DNA of 34,810 nucleotides from an uncultured Clostridia bacterium (GCA_947168035.1 CAMVKF010000004.1:1-34810), one strand, 5' to 3'. Shown: positions 7,261-17,465, numbered from the stretch's first letter. A program made the numbers and translations. The notes: a model not told the origin generated them from the sequence alone.

Positions 7261-8679
7261 TTATTCGCCAATGTTCGATAAAATCCCTCTTTTAAAAGGA
7301 ATTTTTTTATAAAATTTAGGTTTTATATTCATTTTTTTATTTAAAAACACATAACTTACAGAAAAAGCAACTAGGTTACACATAATATTTCCAATTATTG
7401 CTCCAAATATTCCAAAATCCTTATTTGGAATTAAAACAATATTACAAATAAGTTTAATTACCATACCAATACCAAAACTAATTGAGGGCACTTTTACTTC
7501 TCCTATAGCTTGAAGAATAGCATTTGTCGTTTGTGCTAAAATCATAAATATTATAGATAAACTGTTTATTTTCAGGTATATTGCACCATTTATTGCATTT
7601 GGAAAAAGCAGTTTTAATATTTGCTCTGAAAAAAAGAAAAAGAACAGAGTTATTGGTACAGCAATAAAAAAACTAATCCTTAAAAAAATTTTTGCTTTTT
7701 TACTTGCTAAATTTAAGTCTTTTGTTGCAATATTTTTTGCAATACTTGGAACTAAAACAGTTACAAATGCAATATTAACCGAAAACGCTAACGCACACAA
7801 ACTATCTACTTTTCCACTTAAAATACCATATTGTACTTTTGCTTCGTTTTCTCCTACGCTATTTTTTAATAATCTTACTATTGTAAATGAATCTATATTT
7901 TTATTAAAAGAAGAAATCAAACTACTTGCCGAAATAGGAAGTGCTACTTTTAAAATTTGCTTTATTGTTTCTCTAATTCTAGTAGGTATATAATTTACTG
8001 TATGTTCTATTTCAAATTTAATTTCCTTTTTTTGTAGTTTATAGTAAAAATATATGTATACAAAACTAAATATAGTTGCAACAGTTGTTGCTAAATTTGC
8101 TACAGCTGCCATTAATTTTACATTTTTTCTTCCTATAAATACTATAAATTCTACTAATATTATAGTAAAAATTGTTTTTAAAATTTGCTCTACTGTTTGA
8201 GATTTTGCTGTAACTGTAAAAATTTGCCTTCCATTAAAATACCCTCTTATTACAGCAGTTATTGATACAAAAAATATTGATGGGGAAAGAGCAACTAATG
8301 AATACTCCGCTTCTGGCATAAACATCAAAGCTGAAGAAATCTTTTTTGCACCTAAAAAAAGTATTAAAGAGCCTAATAACCCTAAAACACCAAATGTAAA
8401 AAAAGCTATCTTAAAAATCTTATGTGCTCCTTTATTATCCCCTATAGCTAATCTTTCTGATACTAGCTTTGAAATTGCATTTGGTACACCTGTAGAAGAA
8501 AATGTTAGTAGTAATGCATATATTTGAAAACCACTACTATAAATAGCATTTCCTAAATCCCCAAAACCTTCTTTATTTGTTAAATATAGTTTATATGCAA
8601 GCCCTATTACCTTTATAAATGCTTGAGATATTAATAAAGAAATTACACTTTTAAAAAAACTCTCTTTTTTATTTTTCAT
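7261..8679 (-). CDS. SpoVB/MurJ-like polysaccharide flippase
   Basis: Polytopic membrane protein of the MOP superfamily, likely flipping lipid-linked wall precursors across the membrane, either in growth (MurJ role) or for the spore cortex (SpoVB role). At 472 residues it has about a dozen hydrophobic segments and the recognisable opening FFKSVISLLISQAFIKVIGLAYKLYLT, with conserved TGVPNAISKLVSERLA and RGYFNGRQ. It is somewhat shorter than Bacillus SpoVB (about 518), possibly lacking the last helices; I found no CGG or other shift that would extend it. It is transcribed divergently from rplM-rpsI. Which precursor it moves cannot be told from sequence. Confidence 0.85.
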   Translation of the reverse strand: MKNKKESFFKSVISLLISQAFIKVIGLAYKLYLTNKEGFGDLGNAIYSSGFQIYALLLTFSSTGVPNAISKLVSERLAIGDNKGAHKIFKIAFFTFGVLGLLGSLILFLGAKKISSALMFMPEAEYSLVALSPSIFFVSITAVIRGYFNGRQIFTVTAKSQTVEQILKTIFTIILVEFIVFIGRKNVKLMAAVANLATTVATIFSFVYIYFYYKLQKKEIKFEIEHTVNYIPTRIRETIKQILKVALPISASSLISSFNKNIDSFTIVRLLKNSVGENEAKVQYGILSGKVDSLCALAFSVNIAFVTVLVPSIAKNIATKDLNLASKKAKIFLRISFFIAVPITLFFFFFSEQILKLLFPNAINGAIYLKINSLSIIFMILAQTTNAILQAIGEVKVPSISFGIGMVIKLICNIVLIPNKDFGIFGAIIGNIMCNLVAFSVSYVFLNKKMNIKPKFYKKIPFKRGILSNIGE

Positions 8680-8697
8680 AAAAACTCTCTAAACCCC

Positions 8698-8726
8698 TTG
8701 ACAAATTTGCTTTTTTGTAATAAAAT
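8698..8726 (+). promoter_or_regulatory. rplM-rpsI promoter
   Basis: TTGACA (8698-8703), 17-bp spacer, TAAAAT (8721-8726). A near-consensus vegetative promoter, as expected for ribosomal protein genes. Confidence 0.85.
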
Positions 8727-8754
8727 TATTCAGTATTATTAGTAAATATGTATC

Positions 8755-8795
8755 AAATTTAAAACTTCTCCCCGGTGGTTTTTAAGTTTGAGCAT
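8755..8795 (+). promoter_or_regulatory. Probable L13 ribosomal leader hairpin
   Basis: A stem of AAACTT pairing with AAGTTT encloses CTCCCCGGTGG between promoter and rplM. Leaders upstream of rplM-rpsI in Firmicutes bind L13 or a similar regulator; the position fits, but I could not test the consensus. Confidence 0.45.
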
Positions 8796-8830
8796 TAAAA
8801 ATCAAAAAAATATAGGAGGGTATTTTTACC

Positions 8831-9265
8831 ATGAATAACACAACATATAGTATTAAAAAAAGTGAAATAGAAAGAAAATGGTATGTTATTGATGCAGCTA
8901 ATCGTCCTTTAGGAAGAGTTGCAACAGAAGCTGCAAGACTTCTTGCTGGAAAACATAAACCAATTTACACAAGAAATATAGATACTGGTGATCATGTAAT
9001 TATTTTAAACTGCAAAGATGTTAAACTTACAGGAAATAAATTAAATAACAAAATATACAGACATCATTCTGGTTATATTGGTGGAATGAAAGAAATTTCT
9101 GCTAAAGATATGTTAGAAAAAAATCCTGAAAAAGCAATGATGCTTGCAATAAAAGGAATGTTACCACATACAAGATTAGGAGCTCAAATGTTAAAAAAAT
9201 TAAGAGTATATGCTGGTAGCGAACATGAAAATCAAGCTCAAAAACCAGAAATTTGGAATTTTTAA
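8831..9265 (+). CDS. rplM: 50S ribosomal protein L13
   Basis: 144-residue large-subunit protein. Conserved segments: [62 protein letters not shown]. Strong AGGAGGG ribosome binding site. Followed by rpsI, the usual pairing in Bacillota. Length is typical. Confidence 0.98.
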   Translation: MNNTTYSIKKSEIERKWYVIDAANRPLGRVATEAARLLAGKHKPIYTRNIDTGDHVIILNCKDVKLTGNKLNNKIYRHHSGYIGGMKEISAKDMLEKNPEKAMMLAIKGMLPHTRLGAQMLKKLRVYAGSEHENQAQKPEIWNF

Positions 9266-9286
9266 ATTTAAAGGGAGGAAACATAT

Positions 9287-9688
9287 ATGCCAAAAGCTAA
9301 TAAAAACTATTATTATGGTACTGGTAGAAGAAAAAATGCTATCGCTAGAGTAAGACTAGTTGAAGGAAATGGAAAAATTATAGTAAATGGAAAAGAATTA
9401 GAAGAATATTTTGGATTAGAAACATTAAGAGTTATTGTTAAACAACCACTAACAGCTACAAATACAGTTGCTAAATATGATGTCATTTCAACTGTAAAAG
9501 GTGGAGGTTATACTGGTCAAGCAGGAGCTGTAAGACATGGTATAGCAAGAGCTCTAAATGAAGCAAATGCTGAATATAGACCAATTCTAAAATCAAGCGG
9601 ATTCTTAACAAGAGATCCAAGAATGAAAGAAAGAAAAAAATACGGTCTTAAAAAAGCAAGAAAAGCACCTCAATTCTCAAAGAGATAA
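9287..9688 (+). CDS. rpsI: 30S ribosomal protein S9
   Basis: 133-residue small-subunit protein with [14 protein letters not shown] near the start, [19 protein letters not shown] in the middle and the conserved basic tail ending [14 protein letters not shown] ([12 protein letters not shown]), whose last residues contact P-site tRNA. Its GGGAGG site follows the rplM stop, so the two are one operon, ended by the hairpin at 9713. It contains CGG triplets only across TAC-GGT and AGC-GGA, that is out of frame, and reads through both without a shift. Confidence 0.98.
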   Translation: MPKANKNYYYGTGRRKNAIARVRLVEGNGKIIVNGKELEEYFGLETLRVIVKQPLTATNTVAKYDVISTVKGGGYTGQAGAVRHGIARALNEANAEYRPILKSSGFLTRDPRMKERKKYGLKKARKAPQFSKR

Positions 9689-9712
9689 ACTTGCTTTTAT
9701 GCAAAATATATC

Positions 9713-9750
9713 AAACCTCGGAAGCATTAATACTTCCGAGGTTTCTATTT
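9713..9750 (+). terminator. Terminator of rplM-rpsI
   Basis: AAACCTCGGAAG and CTTCCGAGGTTT form a perfect 12-bp stem with an 8-nt loop, followed by CTATTT. Confidence 0.85.
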
Positions 9751-9788
9751 AGGTGCGACAGGCATATCACTTATTTTACCTATATTTT

Positions 9789-10781
9789 TTACATATCATT
9801 TATAATTTTTTGTACTTCTTCACTTGTTCTAATATTCCCTTGTTCCATATCTTTAATTCCTTGTAGTATTTCAAGCTTTTCATAAAATGAATAAATAATT
9901 TCCACATCTTCAATTTTATTAATAGCAAAGCATTTATTTCCTAAATCTTTTATAGATGCTCCACAATGATATAACTCTTTATTATCTATTATTATAAACC
10001 TATCATGAAATTTATTAGTTTTTACTACTTTTAATGTTGGATATTGTTTATTAAATTTTTGTATATCTATTTTTGATATATTACTTTTTTCTGAAGTAAT
10101 AATAATTGTTTCAACATTACTATTCTTCTTTTTTAACATCTTTAAAATACTGTCATCTACATAATTATCTATTATTGTAATTTTCTTTTTTGCTTTTTTT
10201 ATAATATCTATAATTAAACTATATGCATCATATATTTGTCCTTCAAAAAAAATTTTTTGCTTTATATTTTCTTCTTGTTTAAATAAATCAAATAATTTCT
10301 TGAAGTTGTTTTCATTTTCTAATTGTTTGCATTCTAATACTGATAATCTTTCAAAAACTTGTCCATTCTGAATTAAAAACTTTCTCATTGAAATAAATGC
10401 TTGAATTATTTTTATACTAGTATTTACAGCTATATCGCTTTTTAATATTCCTGCCAACATTGCAACTCCTTGCTCTGTAAAAGCATAAGGTAGATATTTT
10501 CTAGTAACATTTCCATTATTAACTTTTCTATTTAAGGTTTCAATTTGAAACCTTAAATTTTCAAATTCTTCCCTTGTCAACTTAAAGCAAAACTCTTCTG
10601 GGAATCGTTCTACATTTCTTTTTACTGCCAGGTTCAATGATTTAGTCTTATAATGATATAAATTAGCCACATCACAATCTAACATAACTTGTTTTCCTCT
10701 TACAGTATAAATAAGTTTTTTAATATTTTCTTCTTCATATTTTGAAATTTCTAAATTCTTAATAGTTTCATTTAATTCCAT
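9789..10781 (-). CDS. ORF6N-domain protein with a C-terminal PLD-like segment
   Basis: 330 residues. The N-terminal third is an ORF6N (KilA-N-like) DNA-binding domain: IYTVRGKQVMLDCDVANLY, NLAVKRNVERFPEEFCF, and the characteristic YAFTEQGVAMLAGIL. A linker with coiled-coil character follows, and the C-terminal part has strand-rich ITIIDNYVDD and KFHDRFIIIDNKELYHCG, which resembles half of a phospholipase D-type site (HxD...). Such proteins are common in phages and accessory regions of Clostridia. Role unknown; regulation or phage/mobile DNA defence are possible. It is monocistronic and follows the ribosomal genes on the opposite strand. Confidence 0.8.
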   Translation of the reverse strand: MELNETIKNLEISKYEEENIKKLIYTVRGKQVMLDCDVANLYHYKTKSLNLAVKRNVERFPEEFCFKLTREEFENLRFQIETLNRKVNNGNVTRKYLPYAFTEQGVAMLAGILKSDIAVNTSIKIIQAFISMRKFLIQNGQVFERLSVLECKQLENENNFKKLFDLFKQEENIKQKIFFEGQIYDAYSLIIDIIKKAKKKITIIDNYVDDSILKMLKKKNSNVETIIITSEKSNISKIDIQKFNKQYPTLKVVKTNKFHDRFIIIDNKELYHCGASIKDLGNKCFAINKIEDVEIIYSFYEKLEILQGIKDMEQGNIRTSEEVQKIINDM

Positions 10782-10866
10782 TCATATCGCATCCATTCTT
10801 TATAAAATGTGTTTATATTATAGAATATTTGTTTGTACTTGTCAATAGTAATACAAAAAAGATATT

Positions 10867-10903
10867 AAAAAAGCTCGAAGTTTTTGACACTTCGAGTTTT
10901 TTT
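10867..10903. terminator. Bidirectional terminator after dltC
   Basis: CTCGAAG and CTTCGAG stem flanked by A-rich and T-rich runs, good in both directions. It ends the vanW-dltA-dltC transcript on the minus strand. Confidence 0.8.
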
Positions 10904-11132
10904 ATTGAAGGCTATTTACTAATTCAGAAATTTTTTCTACACTTCTCCATGTATCAGGGTTAACTTGTGTAGGTTGTATTTCAACATTAAACTTTTCTTC
11001 TAAACTATTAATTAATTCTATAAATGCTAAAGAATCTAAAATTTCATTTTCTAATAAATCTATGTTTTTATTTTCTCTTAATCCTTTAAAATCTGTTAAT
11101 TCCTCAATTATTTCAATTATTATATCTTCCAT
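10902..11132 (-). CDS. dltC: DltC-like carrier protein
   Basis: 76-residue acyl-carrier-type protein. The serine that would carry phosphopantetheine lies in NEILDSLAFIELI, and the following EEKFNVEIQPTQVNPDTWRSVEKI matches D-alanyl carrier proteins, where W is typical. The ATG directly abuts the stop of the adenylating enzyme gene upstream, with the ribosome binding site inside that gene, so the two are translationally linked. In a standard system the charged carrier hands D-alanine to DltB/DltD for teichoic acid esterification; neither is in this window. A different aminoacyl acceptor cannot be excluded. Confidence 0.8.
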   Translation of the reverse strand: MEDIIIEIIEELTDFKGLRENKNIDLLENEILDSLAFIELINSLEEKFNVEIQPTQVNPDTWRSVEKISELVNSLQ

Positions 11133-12569
11133 TTAATACTCCTCCAATAACTTCTTTTCATCACATTTCCCATTATTATTTATTGGAAACTCTTTAACTA
11201 TCTTTATTCTTGGGCACATATATTCTGGCATTTTTGTTTTCAAATCTTCACTTATTTCTTTTTCTGTTTTTATAATTTTTTCTTTTAGTATTAAAAATGC
11301 AATAATATTTAATACTTTATCTTCTTTACCTTTTTTAGCAATTACAACTGCCTTATCAATATAATTTAATTGTTGTAAATTTTGTTCAATATCAGAAAGC
11401 TCAATTCTATATCCTTTATATTTTATTTGTTTATCTTTTCTTGCTTTATAATAAAGCATCCCATTTCTTATAAATCCTAAATCTCCTGTCAAGTAGGCTT
11501 TTTTTCCGTTGTACTGAATAAATGAATTATTATTAACATTTCCTAAATACCCATCAGCAACACTTTCTCCTGTAATTAAAATTTCTCCAATTTGTTTTTC
11601 TTGCAATTGATTTAAATTTTCATCTACAATAAAAATTTGAACATCTTCTTTTGGAATACCTACAGGAATTTCATCATTATTTAATATATTATTATCTACT
11701 TCAATACTTGCTACAGCAAATGTACATTCTGTTGGTCCGTAACTATTTACTATTTTAATATTATCAAATCTTGAATATATTTTTTTTATAGTTGATTTTA
11801 GTAATTTTTCTCCACAAAATAGTATTATTTGTAAATTTGGCATTAATTCTTTTCCAAATGACTTATCTAGTAATAATAAATCTACAAATGATGGTGTAGC
11901 AACAAGCATATTAGCTTTACTTGATTTTAATTGTTCAAAAGTTTTGTTAAAGTCTAAATTTAAATTATTAATTACAAAGTGTTCGCTTTCACTTACGGCG
12001 CTTAAATATAAATCTGCAACAGATAAATCAAACGAAAAATTTGCTTGATTAAGTATAACTCCCTTTTTTATATTTATTTTTTCTTTTAACCAATATATAC
12101 AAGAATTCAAATTATTATAGGTTACTTTTACACCTTTTGGAATTCCTGTACTACCTGATGTAAATATTATATAATAAATATCATTTGGCTCTAAATATAT
12201 TTTATCTATTTCCCTAAATTCATCGGCATACATAACTTCGTAAATTTTTTCTTTTGATATATTTCCACCTATTATTAAATGAGGATTAATTTGTCCTACT
12301 ATTTGTTCTATTCTTTCTTTAGGCATACTCTCGTCTATTGGAACATATGTTATTCCAGCAAAAGAACAAGCAAGAAATGTTGCTTTCATATATATTTCTT
12401 TATGTCCATATACAATAACAGGTTTATTTTCTTTATTCTCATTTAATAAAAAATGGTATATATTACATACAAATTTATATAACTCACTATATGTATAATT
12501 ATTATTATCTATTGTATATGCTCTTTCTTTAGAAGTTTTTAATACTTTTAATATATCATCTAATATCAT
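11133..12569 (-). CDS. dltA: DltA-like D-alanine--carrier ligase
   Basis: 478-residue adenylate-forming enzyme that would activate D-alanine with ATP and load it onto the adjacent carrier. Core motifs: YIIFTSGSTGIPKGVKVTY (ATP binding), NSYGPTECTFAVASI, YLTGDLGFI, KARKDKQIKYKGYRIEL and the C-terminal catalytic lysine in NNNGKCDEKKL. Overall shape fits DltA (about 500 residues), on the short side. It starts one base after the vanW stop and is followed without a gap by the carrier gene. The usual dltB and dltD are missing here, so the downstream acceptor is unknown; the amino acid could also differ from D-alanine. Confidence 0.8.
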   Translation of the reverse strand: MILDDILKVLKTSKERAYTIDNNNYTYSELYKFVCNIYHFLLNENKENKPVIVYGHKEIYMKATFLACSFAGITYVPIDESMPKERIEQIVGQINPHLIIGGNISKEKIYEVMYADEFREIDKIYLEPNDIYYIIFTSGSTGIPKGVKVTYNNLNSCIYWLKEKINIKKGVILNQANFSFDLSVADLYLSAVSESEHFVINNLNLDFNKTFEQLKSSKANMLVATPSFVDLLLLDKSFGKELMPNLQIILFCGEKLLKSTIKKIYSRFDNIKIVNSYGPTECTFAVASIEVDNNILNNDEIPVGIPKEDVQIFIVDENLNQLQEKQIGEILITGESVADGYLGNVNNNSFIQYNGKKAYLTGDLGFIRNGMLYYKARKDKQIKYKGYRIELSDIEQNLQQLNYIDKAVVIAKKGKEDKVLNIIAFLILKEKIIKTEKEISEDLKTKMPEYMCPRIKIVKEFPINNNGKCDEKKLLEEY

Positions 12570-12570
12570 T

Positions 12571-13405
12571 TTACACCCTTATTTCTTCTTTTGGTATTAA
12601 TTTATAATCATACATAACCTTTGAATGATTGTTTAATATCAATTCTTTTTTTATCTCTTGATTTGTTTCTTTATCAGTAATTATTCTATATACTTTACTA
12701 TTTCTATAAAAAATGCTATCTTCATCTTTTGCATAGTGATTATCTTCTTCTATAATTTTATATTTTTCTTTTAAAGGAACTGTACTTCTTATTTCTCCAT
12801 ATAGAAATGTATCATCTAACCATACTCTTATTTGAATAGGGTACTTTGTTGTATTTTTAAACCTATAATCTAAGGCTTTATAACTAATTGAGGTTCCTGT
12901 TCCAAAAGGTACTCTCCTTTTAACATCTGGAAATAAAGCATCTGAATGATGGTGCAATTCAGTAACTGTAAGTGGAGTATGTAATACTAACCAATGAATC
13001 ATATTGGCCATTTGGCATAAACCTCCGCCAACACCTTTTTTCATTTGACTATTACTAATAACAAGACCTTCCAAATAACCTTTTCTTTTAGTAGCATTTC
13101 CTACTAAATTCCAAAAAGAAAATTCTTCTCCAGGATTTACTATTAGTCCATCTATTTTTTTGCTTGCTATTTGAAGGTTTACAATTTTATTTTTCTGTAA
13201 CCCGAATATCTACACCATGTAATTTTCTTAATAAAACTTTAGCATCACCTTTCCAAATATACTCAAAATTCTCTTTGTTCTTTTTCTTAGCAAATTTTTT
13301 ACCATTCTTAAAATCTATAAAATCCTTCTTTTTGGCTTCTTTAAATAAAGAAATTTTATAAGCTAAAGGTCCATATTCACAAAATAATTTTCTTTTCTTA
13401 CCCAT
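12571..13405 (-). CDS. vanW: VanW family protein, with a CGGG frameshift site
   Basis: 277 residues when joined, the size of enterococcal VanW (about 275). In the zero frame it stops soon after HGVDIRVTEK. The in-frame CGG at 13202-13204 (codon 68) read as CGGG gives HGVDIGLQKNKIVNLQIA, then NPGEEFSFWNLVG, KGYLEGLVISN and GVGGGLCQMANMIHWLV, the last with the family's conserved Cys. These motifs span both halves, so this is one gene. VanW proteins accompany some vancomycin-resistance clusters but are widespread in Clostridia without them; their biochemical role is not established. It is first in a tight operon with dltA and dltC, pointing to cell-envelope work. Confidence 0.9.
13201..13204 (-). 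other. CGGG +1 recoding site in vanW (glycine 68)
   Basis: Zero frame ATT CGG GTT ACA GAA AAA TAA ends at once; the +1 frame gives GLQKNKIVNL and stays open through the whole VanW domain. This is the only site with G as fourth base. Confidence 0.92.
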
Positions 13406-13449
13406 TTAAATTTAATCCTTTACAAAATATTGACTTATTCGACAATTTG

Positions 13450-13478
13450 ATTATAACACTTAAGCAAACAATTTGCAA
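13450..13478 (-). promoter_or_regulatory. vanW operon promoter
   Basis: On the minus strand TTGCAA (13473-13478), 17-bp spacer, TATAAT (13450-13455) with an extended TG. A direct repeat GCAATATTTA...GGCAATATTTA lies just upstream and could be an operator. Confidence 0.7.
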
Positions 13479-13564
13479 TATTTATAAATTGGCAATATTT
13501 ACAATTTAATTTAGATAGAATATCTACAAAAAAAAGTTCATTAAAATAGGATTAATTTTTTAAT

Positions 13565-13596
13565 AAGCTCGAAGTTTTTAATACTTCGAGCTTTTT
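13565..13596. terminator. Hairpin at the end of the U32 peptidase gene
   Basis: AAGCTCGAAG and CTTCGAGCTT stem with a 9-nt loop, near-identical in its stem to the terminator at 10867. The T-run is on the plus side, so as a terminator of the minus-strand gene it is weak. Confidence 0.5.
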
Positions 13597-15895
13597 CTAA
13601 TCCCACTTTTCTAAAAGTGCATTTATTTCTTCAATTGTTTCATCTATAAAGTCAAATCTTTCACATTTTACATTTGTTTTTTCTAAAAATATATTTCTTG
13701 AATTGTAGATAGTTGTTAGTGTTTGAATATTATCTGGAATTACTCTAAATTTAAAGTTATATCTATCATTTAAATAATATGTTTTGTTTTCTAAGCAATA
13801 ATGTTTACAATTGCTATAACACCTGTTGGACTTTCCAAGCATACAATAGCTCATTGTCATAAGTGGAATTTTCCCATATACAATTACTTCTGCATCTTTA
13901 GTAGGTAGTTTTTCATTTTGATTTAGTTCAGGTGAGATAGTTACACTGTTAATTCCTAGTTTTTTTACTTCTAAAACACTATAACTATTAAAAACATTAA
14001 AATTATAATTTGCAATTAAATCTTTGCCTTTAAATAAGTCTATTGAAGATAAATCGGCAATTACACCACCTGAAATATTGTATTTTTCTATAGCTCTATT
14101 TACCCTCTCTTTTATAGTGTTTAAATACCTATCTTTTATAACTACTGGCATATAAATATAAATTTTTGCCTTATTTTCTAGTGTTCTTAAAATATTTTCA
14201 TATTCTTTATTTTCAAAATATTTTAATGGAATATATATTTTCTCTATGTTTTTTAGTTTTGAATAATCATAATTTAAATTCAAAGTATTTAATAAAGTTG
14301 CTTTTTCCTTAGGGCTGCAGGCATCTGGCAAATCTGGCGTATCTAGACTTGCATTTGATTTTCTTTTAAAACTATTTACAATTTTTTCCTCTACTTTTTT
14401 TACTATAACTCTTCTTATTTCATTTAAAATGTGTATAGGAATAAATAAATTATTATCTATGTTTAAATTAAGTTTTGAAAATTCAAAACATGTATCTTTT
14501 GTTTTATTAAATTGATTTATTATTTTTTCTTTTGTAATCGGTAGATTTTTGGCTTCATATGGAATAAAGTCATATTCAAAATTTTGGGAGTAATTTAATG
14601 CTTGTACAAAAATTTTTATTTTACAGTTAGCTTTTATTTCTAAAGCACAATTTATTTTATTTTTTATATTTTCTTTACTAAAACTCTCTATCGACTTTGC
14701 CCAAAGGTTTTTATCTGTAATTTTATATACCCTATCTCCAACTTTTATATTGCCTTTCATTCTGCCTAAAACAACCTTCATTTTTGGCGTGCCAAGCTTA
14801 ATATTTATGTTATTTTCCATAAGTTCTGAAACAGTATATTTTGTATCTTCATTTTCAAAAGCAATGCCATCTCCAATTTCCACATTGTCTTCAAGTTCTA
14901 ATGTAATTAGCCCTTTATTTGGGTTGTATTTTTTAATTTTTCCTAAAGTTATCCCCATATTGTTTGGTTTTTGTGGAAAAACCAAGTCCATATTTGGTTT
15001 GTTTTGTAAATGTCCTGACGAAAATTCTCCTCTATTAAAAACTTGCATTAATTCTTTTTTATCTATTTCTTCAACATTATACTCTTCAATTTCGTGGTTT
15101 ATAAATTTATTTGCTAAATCAATATATTTTCTATAAATTTTAGTTACTGTTGCAACATAAATTGGAGATTTCATTCTTCCTTCAATTTTAAAAGACTTTA
15201 CTCCTGCTAGAATAAGTTTTGGTAAATCTTCTAAACTACATAAATCTCTTGGACTTAATAAATAACCTCTATCTATTTGTTTATTCTCCTCAAGTAAGGT
15301 ATATGGCAAACGGCAAGGTCCGAGCACACATACCTCTATTTCCTGAGCGTCCTCCAACCATACTTGAAAATAAACATTGTCCAGAATAAGAAATACAAAG
15401 AGCTCCATGTGCAAATACTTCTATCTCTACTTGAGTATTTTTACAAATATTTTCTATTTCTGAAATAGAACACTCTCTAGAAAGTACGACTCTTTTAAAC
15501 CCAAGCTTCTCTAATTTTTTTACACCTTCTAAGTTTGTAGTTGTCATTTGGGTACTTGCATGTATTCCAATATCTGGAAAAGCTTTTATTAAATTACTTG
15601 CCAAACCTAAATCTTGTACAATAATTGCATCAATTCCAAATTCATATGCAGTTTTTGCAACCTCAAAGGCTTCACAAAATTCTTCATCTTTTATTAAAGT
15701 ATTTAAAGTTAAATGTGTTTTTACACCTCTTAATTTTGCATAATTTATAGCTTGCTCTAATTCATCTTTTCCAAAGTTTTTTGCAAAAGCCCTTGCACTA
15801 AATAAATTGCTCCCAAAATATACGGCATCTGCACCATTTTGCACTGCAGCTTTTAAACAATCAAAATCACCAACAGGTGCAAGCAATTCTACCAT
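13597..15895 (-). CDS. U32 family peptidase/hydroxylase-like protein, with a CGGA frameshift site
   Basis: 765 residues when joined. The N-terminal half is the U32 domain: MVELLAPVGDFDCLKAAVQNGADAVYFG, HASTQMTT, VLSREC and the signature EIEVFAHGALCISYSGQCLFSSM. The zero frame then dies after GMCARTLPF. The in-frame CGG at 15320-15322 (codon 192), read as CGGA, gives NRGMCAGPCRLPYTLL, the expected Cys-rich continuation, and DRGYLLSPRDL. The remainder holds a DUF3656-like region and a C-terminal Cys cluster (CMLGKSNRCYSNCKHYC). Related U32 proteins act in tRNA or 23S rRNA hydroxylation or as collagenase-like peptidases; which applies here is not visible. The ribosome binding site AAAGGAAAG precedes the start. 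Confidence 0.9.
15319..15322 (-). other. CGGA +1 recoding site in the U32 peptidase (glycine 192)
   Basis: GCT CGG ACC in the zero frame; CGGA as glycine yields MCAGPCRLPY, a conserved U32 segment that spans the junction. Confidence 0.94.
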
Positions 15896-15925
15896 AGTTT
15901 ATTACTTTCCTTTCTTGATATATCT

Positions 15926-17027
15926 TTAATCTGTTATATCTGAATCTAATATTACATTATAATTGTATTTAGGGTATTTTTCTTTTATTTTTGAAATTAC
16001 CTCATCTCTTATTTTCTCTTTATCCTGAGTTGCAAAGTCTATAATTAAATCAAAAAATACATTTGAATTTTTATTATCTACATAAAAGCCGTGAATTTCC
16101 AATATCTCTTTGTAATCTTTTACTACTGATTCTATATATTGCTTTATTTTCCCAACTTCACCTTCATTATTTGCAGCATATATTCCAATTGTTAATATTA
16201 TTCCAAATTCATTAAATACCATATATTCAATCTCTCGTGTTAAAATATGAATTTCCTCTGCAGTCATATTACTTCTTACTTGAATATGAAGAGAGCCAAC
16301 AATTTTTAATGGTCCGTAGTTATGTAAGTTTAAATCATAAACCCCTTGTACTTCTTCTATATTAGAAATTTTTTCTTTTATTTTTTTAGAAAGGTCACCA
16401 TCTGCTCTTACCCCAAGTATTGAATCTAAAGCTTCTTTTAACATATCAAAAGCAGATTTTACTATAATTACTGAAATAATAAAACCTATAAAGCCTTCTA
16501 TACTTATGTGTAAAAAATAGCTTATTAATGCTGCAACAAGTGTAGAAAAAGATAAAATTGAATCCATAAATGCATCTTGCCCTGAGGCTATTAAACTGCC
16601 GAGAATTTAATTCTTTTCCAACTTTTTTTACATGTTTTCCAAAAACAAATTTTACTATAACTGATACTGTAATTACTATAAATGAAATATATGTATAATT
16701 AGTATCTTGTGGATGTATTATTTTTTCTATTGATTCTTTTCCGGCTATCGCACCTGCCCAAAGAACTATTGCAGAAATAATAACAGATGTAAAGTATTCA
16801 ATTCTTCCATGCCCATAAGGGTGTTTTTTATCTGGCAATTTATTTGAAAGTTTTGTTCCAATTATTGTAATAATTGAAGAAAGTGTATCTGTTGAGTTGT
16901 TTACTGCATCTAAAATAATAGCAATAGAGTTTGAAAGCATACCTATTATTGCCTTAAAAATTACCAAAATAACATTAACTACAATTCCCAAAATACTTGT
17001 TTGAATTATTTTTTTATTTCTTTCCAT
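15926..17027 (-). CDS. Cation diffusion facilitator transporter, with a CGGC frameshift site
   Basis: 366 residues when joined. The N-terminus has the cation-efflux transmembrane domain, with metal-binding residues in AIILDAVNNSTDTLSSI (DxxxN...D type) and KHPYGHGRIEYFTSV. In the zero frame the protein degenerates after KELNSRQFNS. The in-frame CGG at 16599-16601 (codon 143), read as CGGC, gives KELNSGSLIASGQDAFMDSILS, the expected helix with its second metal site, followed by the remaining helices and a C-terminal cytoplasmic domain. Likely exports Mn, Zn or Fe from the cytoplasm. It stands alone on the minus strand, divergent from spoIIID. Confidence 0.92.
16598..16601 (-). other. CGGC +1 recoding site in the cation efflux gene (glycine 143)
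   Basis: TCT CGG CAG in the zero frame; read as CGGC glycine the helix SGSLIASGQDAFMDS is restored. The only site with C as fourth base. Confidence 0.93.
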
Positions 17028-17146
17028 TCGTTATTTCTCCTTATTTTTTAATATATTTAATCATATTATTTTAAAAAAATCAATATTCTTATGCAGGAAA
17101 TGGAATTTAGAACCGTCCACATTTCCACTTTTTCATTCATAATATA

Positions 17147-17191
17147 GCCCTCATATGAATAAACTTAAACAAAAGTATTTCATATGGGGGC
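17147..17191 (+). promoter_or_regulatory. Hairpin covering the spoIIID ribosome binding site
   Basis: GCCCTCATATGAA (17147-17159) pairs with TTCATATGGGGGC (17179-17191), one wobble in 13. The right arm contains the GGGGG that serves as Shine-Dalgarno, 8 bases before the ATG. In this fold initiation would be blocked. Confidence 0.65.
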
Positions 17192-17198
17192 TCTTTAA

Positions 17199-17465
17199 AT
17201 GAGAAAAATAACTATTGAGGAACGTGCCATTAATTTAGGTCGTTATATAATTGAAACAAAAGAAACAGTAAGAAGTACAGCCAAAAAATTTGGAATTTCC
17301 AAAAGTACAGTACATAAAGATGTATCTGATAGATTACTTAAAATAAATCCCATTTTAGCAAAAGATGTTAGAAAAATTTTAGATGAAAATAAAGCTGAAA
17401 GGCATTTAAGAGGAGGTATGGCAACTAAGCTAAAATATCAAATGGAAAAGAAAATATCTTCATAA
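17199..17465 (+). CDS. spoIIID: Stage III sporulation transcriptional regulator SpoIIID
   Basis: 88-residue DNA-binding regulator active in the mother cell during sporulation (about 93 residues in Bacillus). The sequence is strongly conserved: RAINLGRYIIETKETVRSTAKKFGISKSTVHKDVSDRLLKINP contains the helix-turn-helix, and HLRGGMATKLKYQ is the basic C-terminal helix. It overlaps the 3' end of the convergent dprA gene by 28 bases. A hairpin over its ribosome binding site may control translation. It marks the organism as a spore former or a recent descendant of one. Confidence 0.96.
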   Translation: MRKITIEERAINLGRYIIETKETVRSTAKKFGISKSTVHKDVSDRLLKINPILAKDVRKILDENKAERHLRGGMATKLKYQMEKKISS

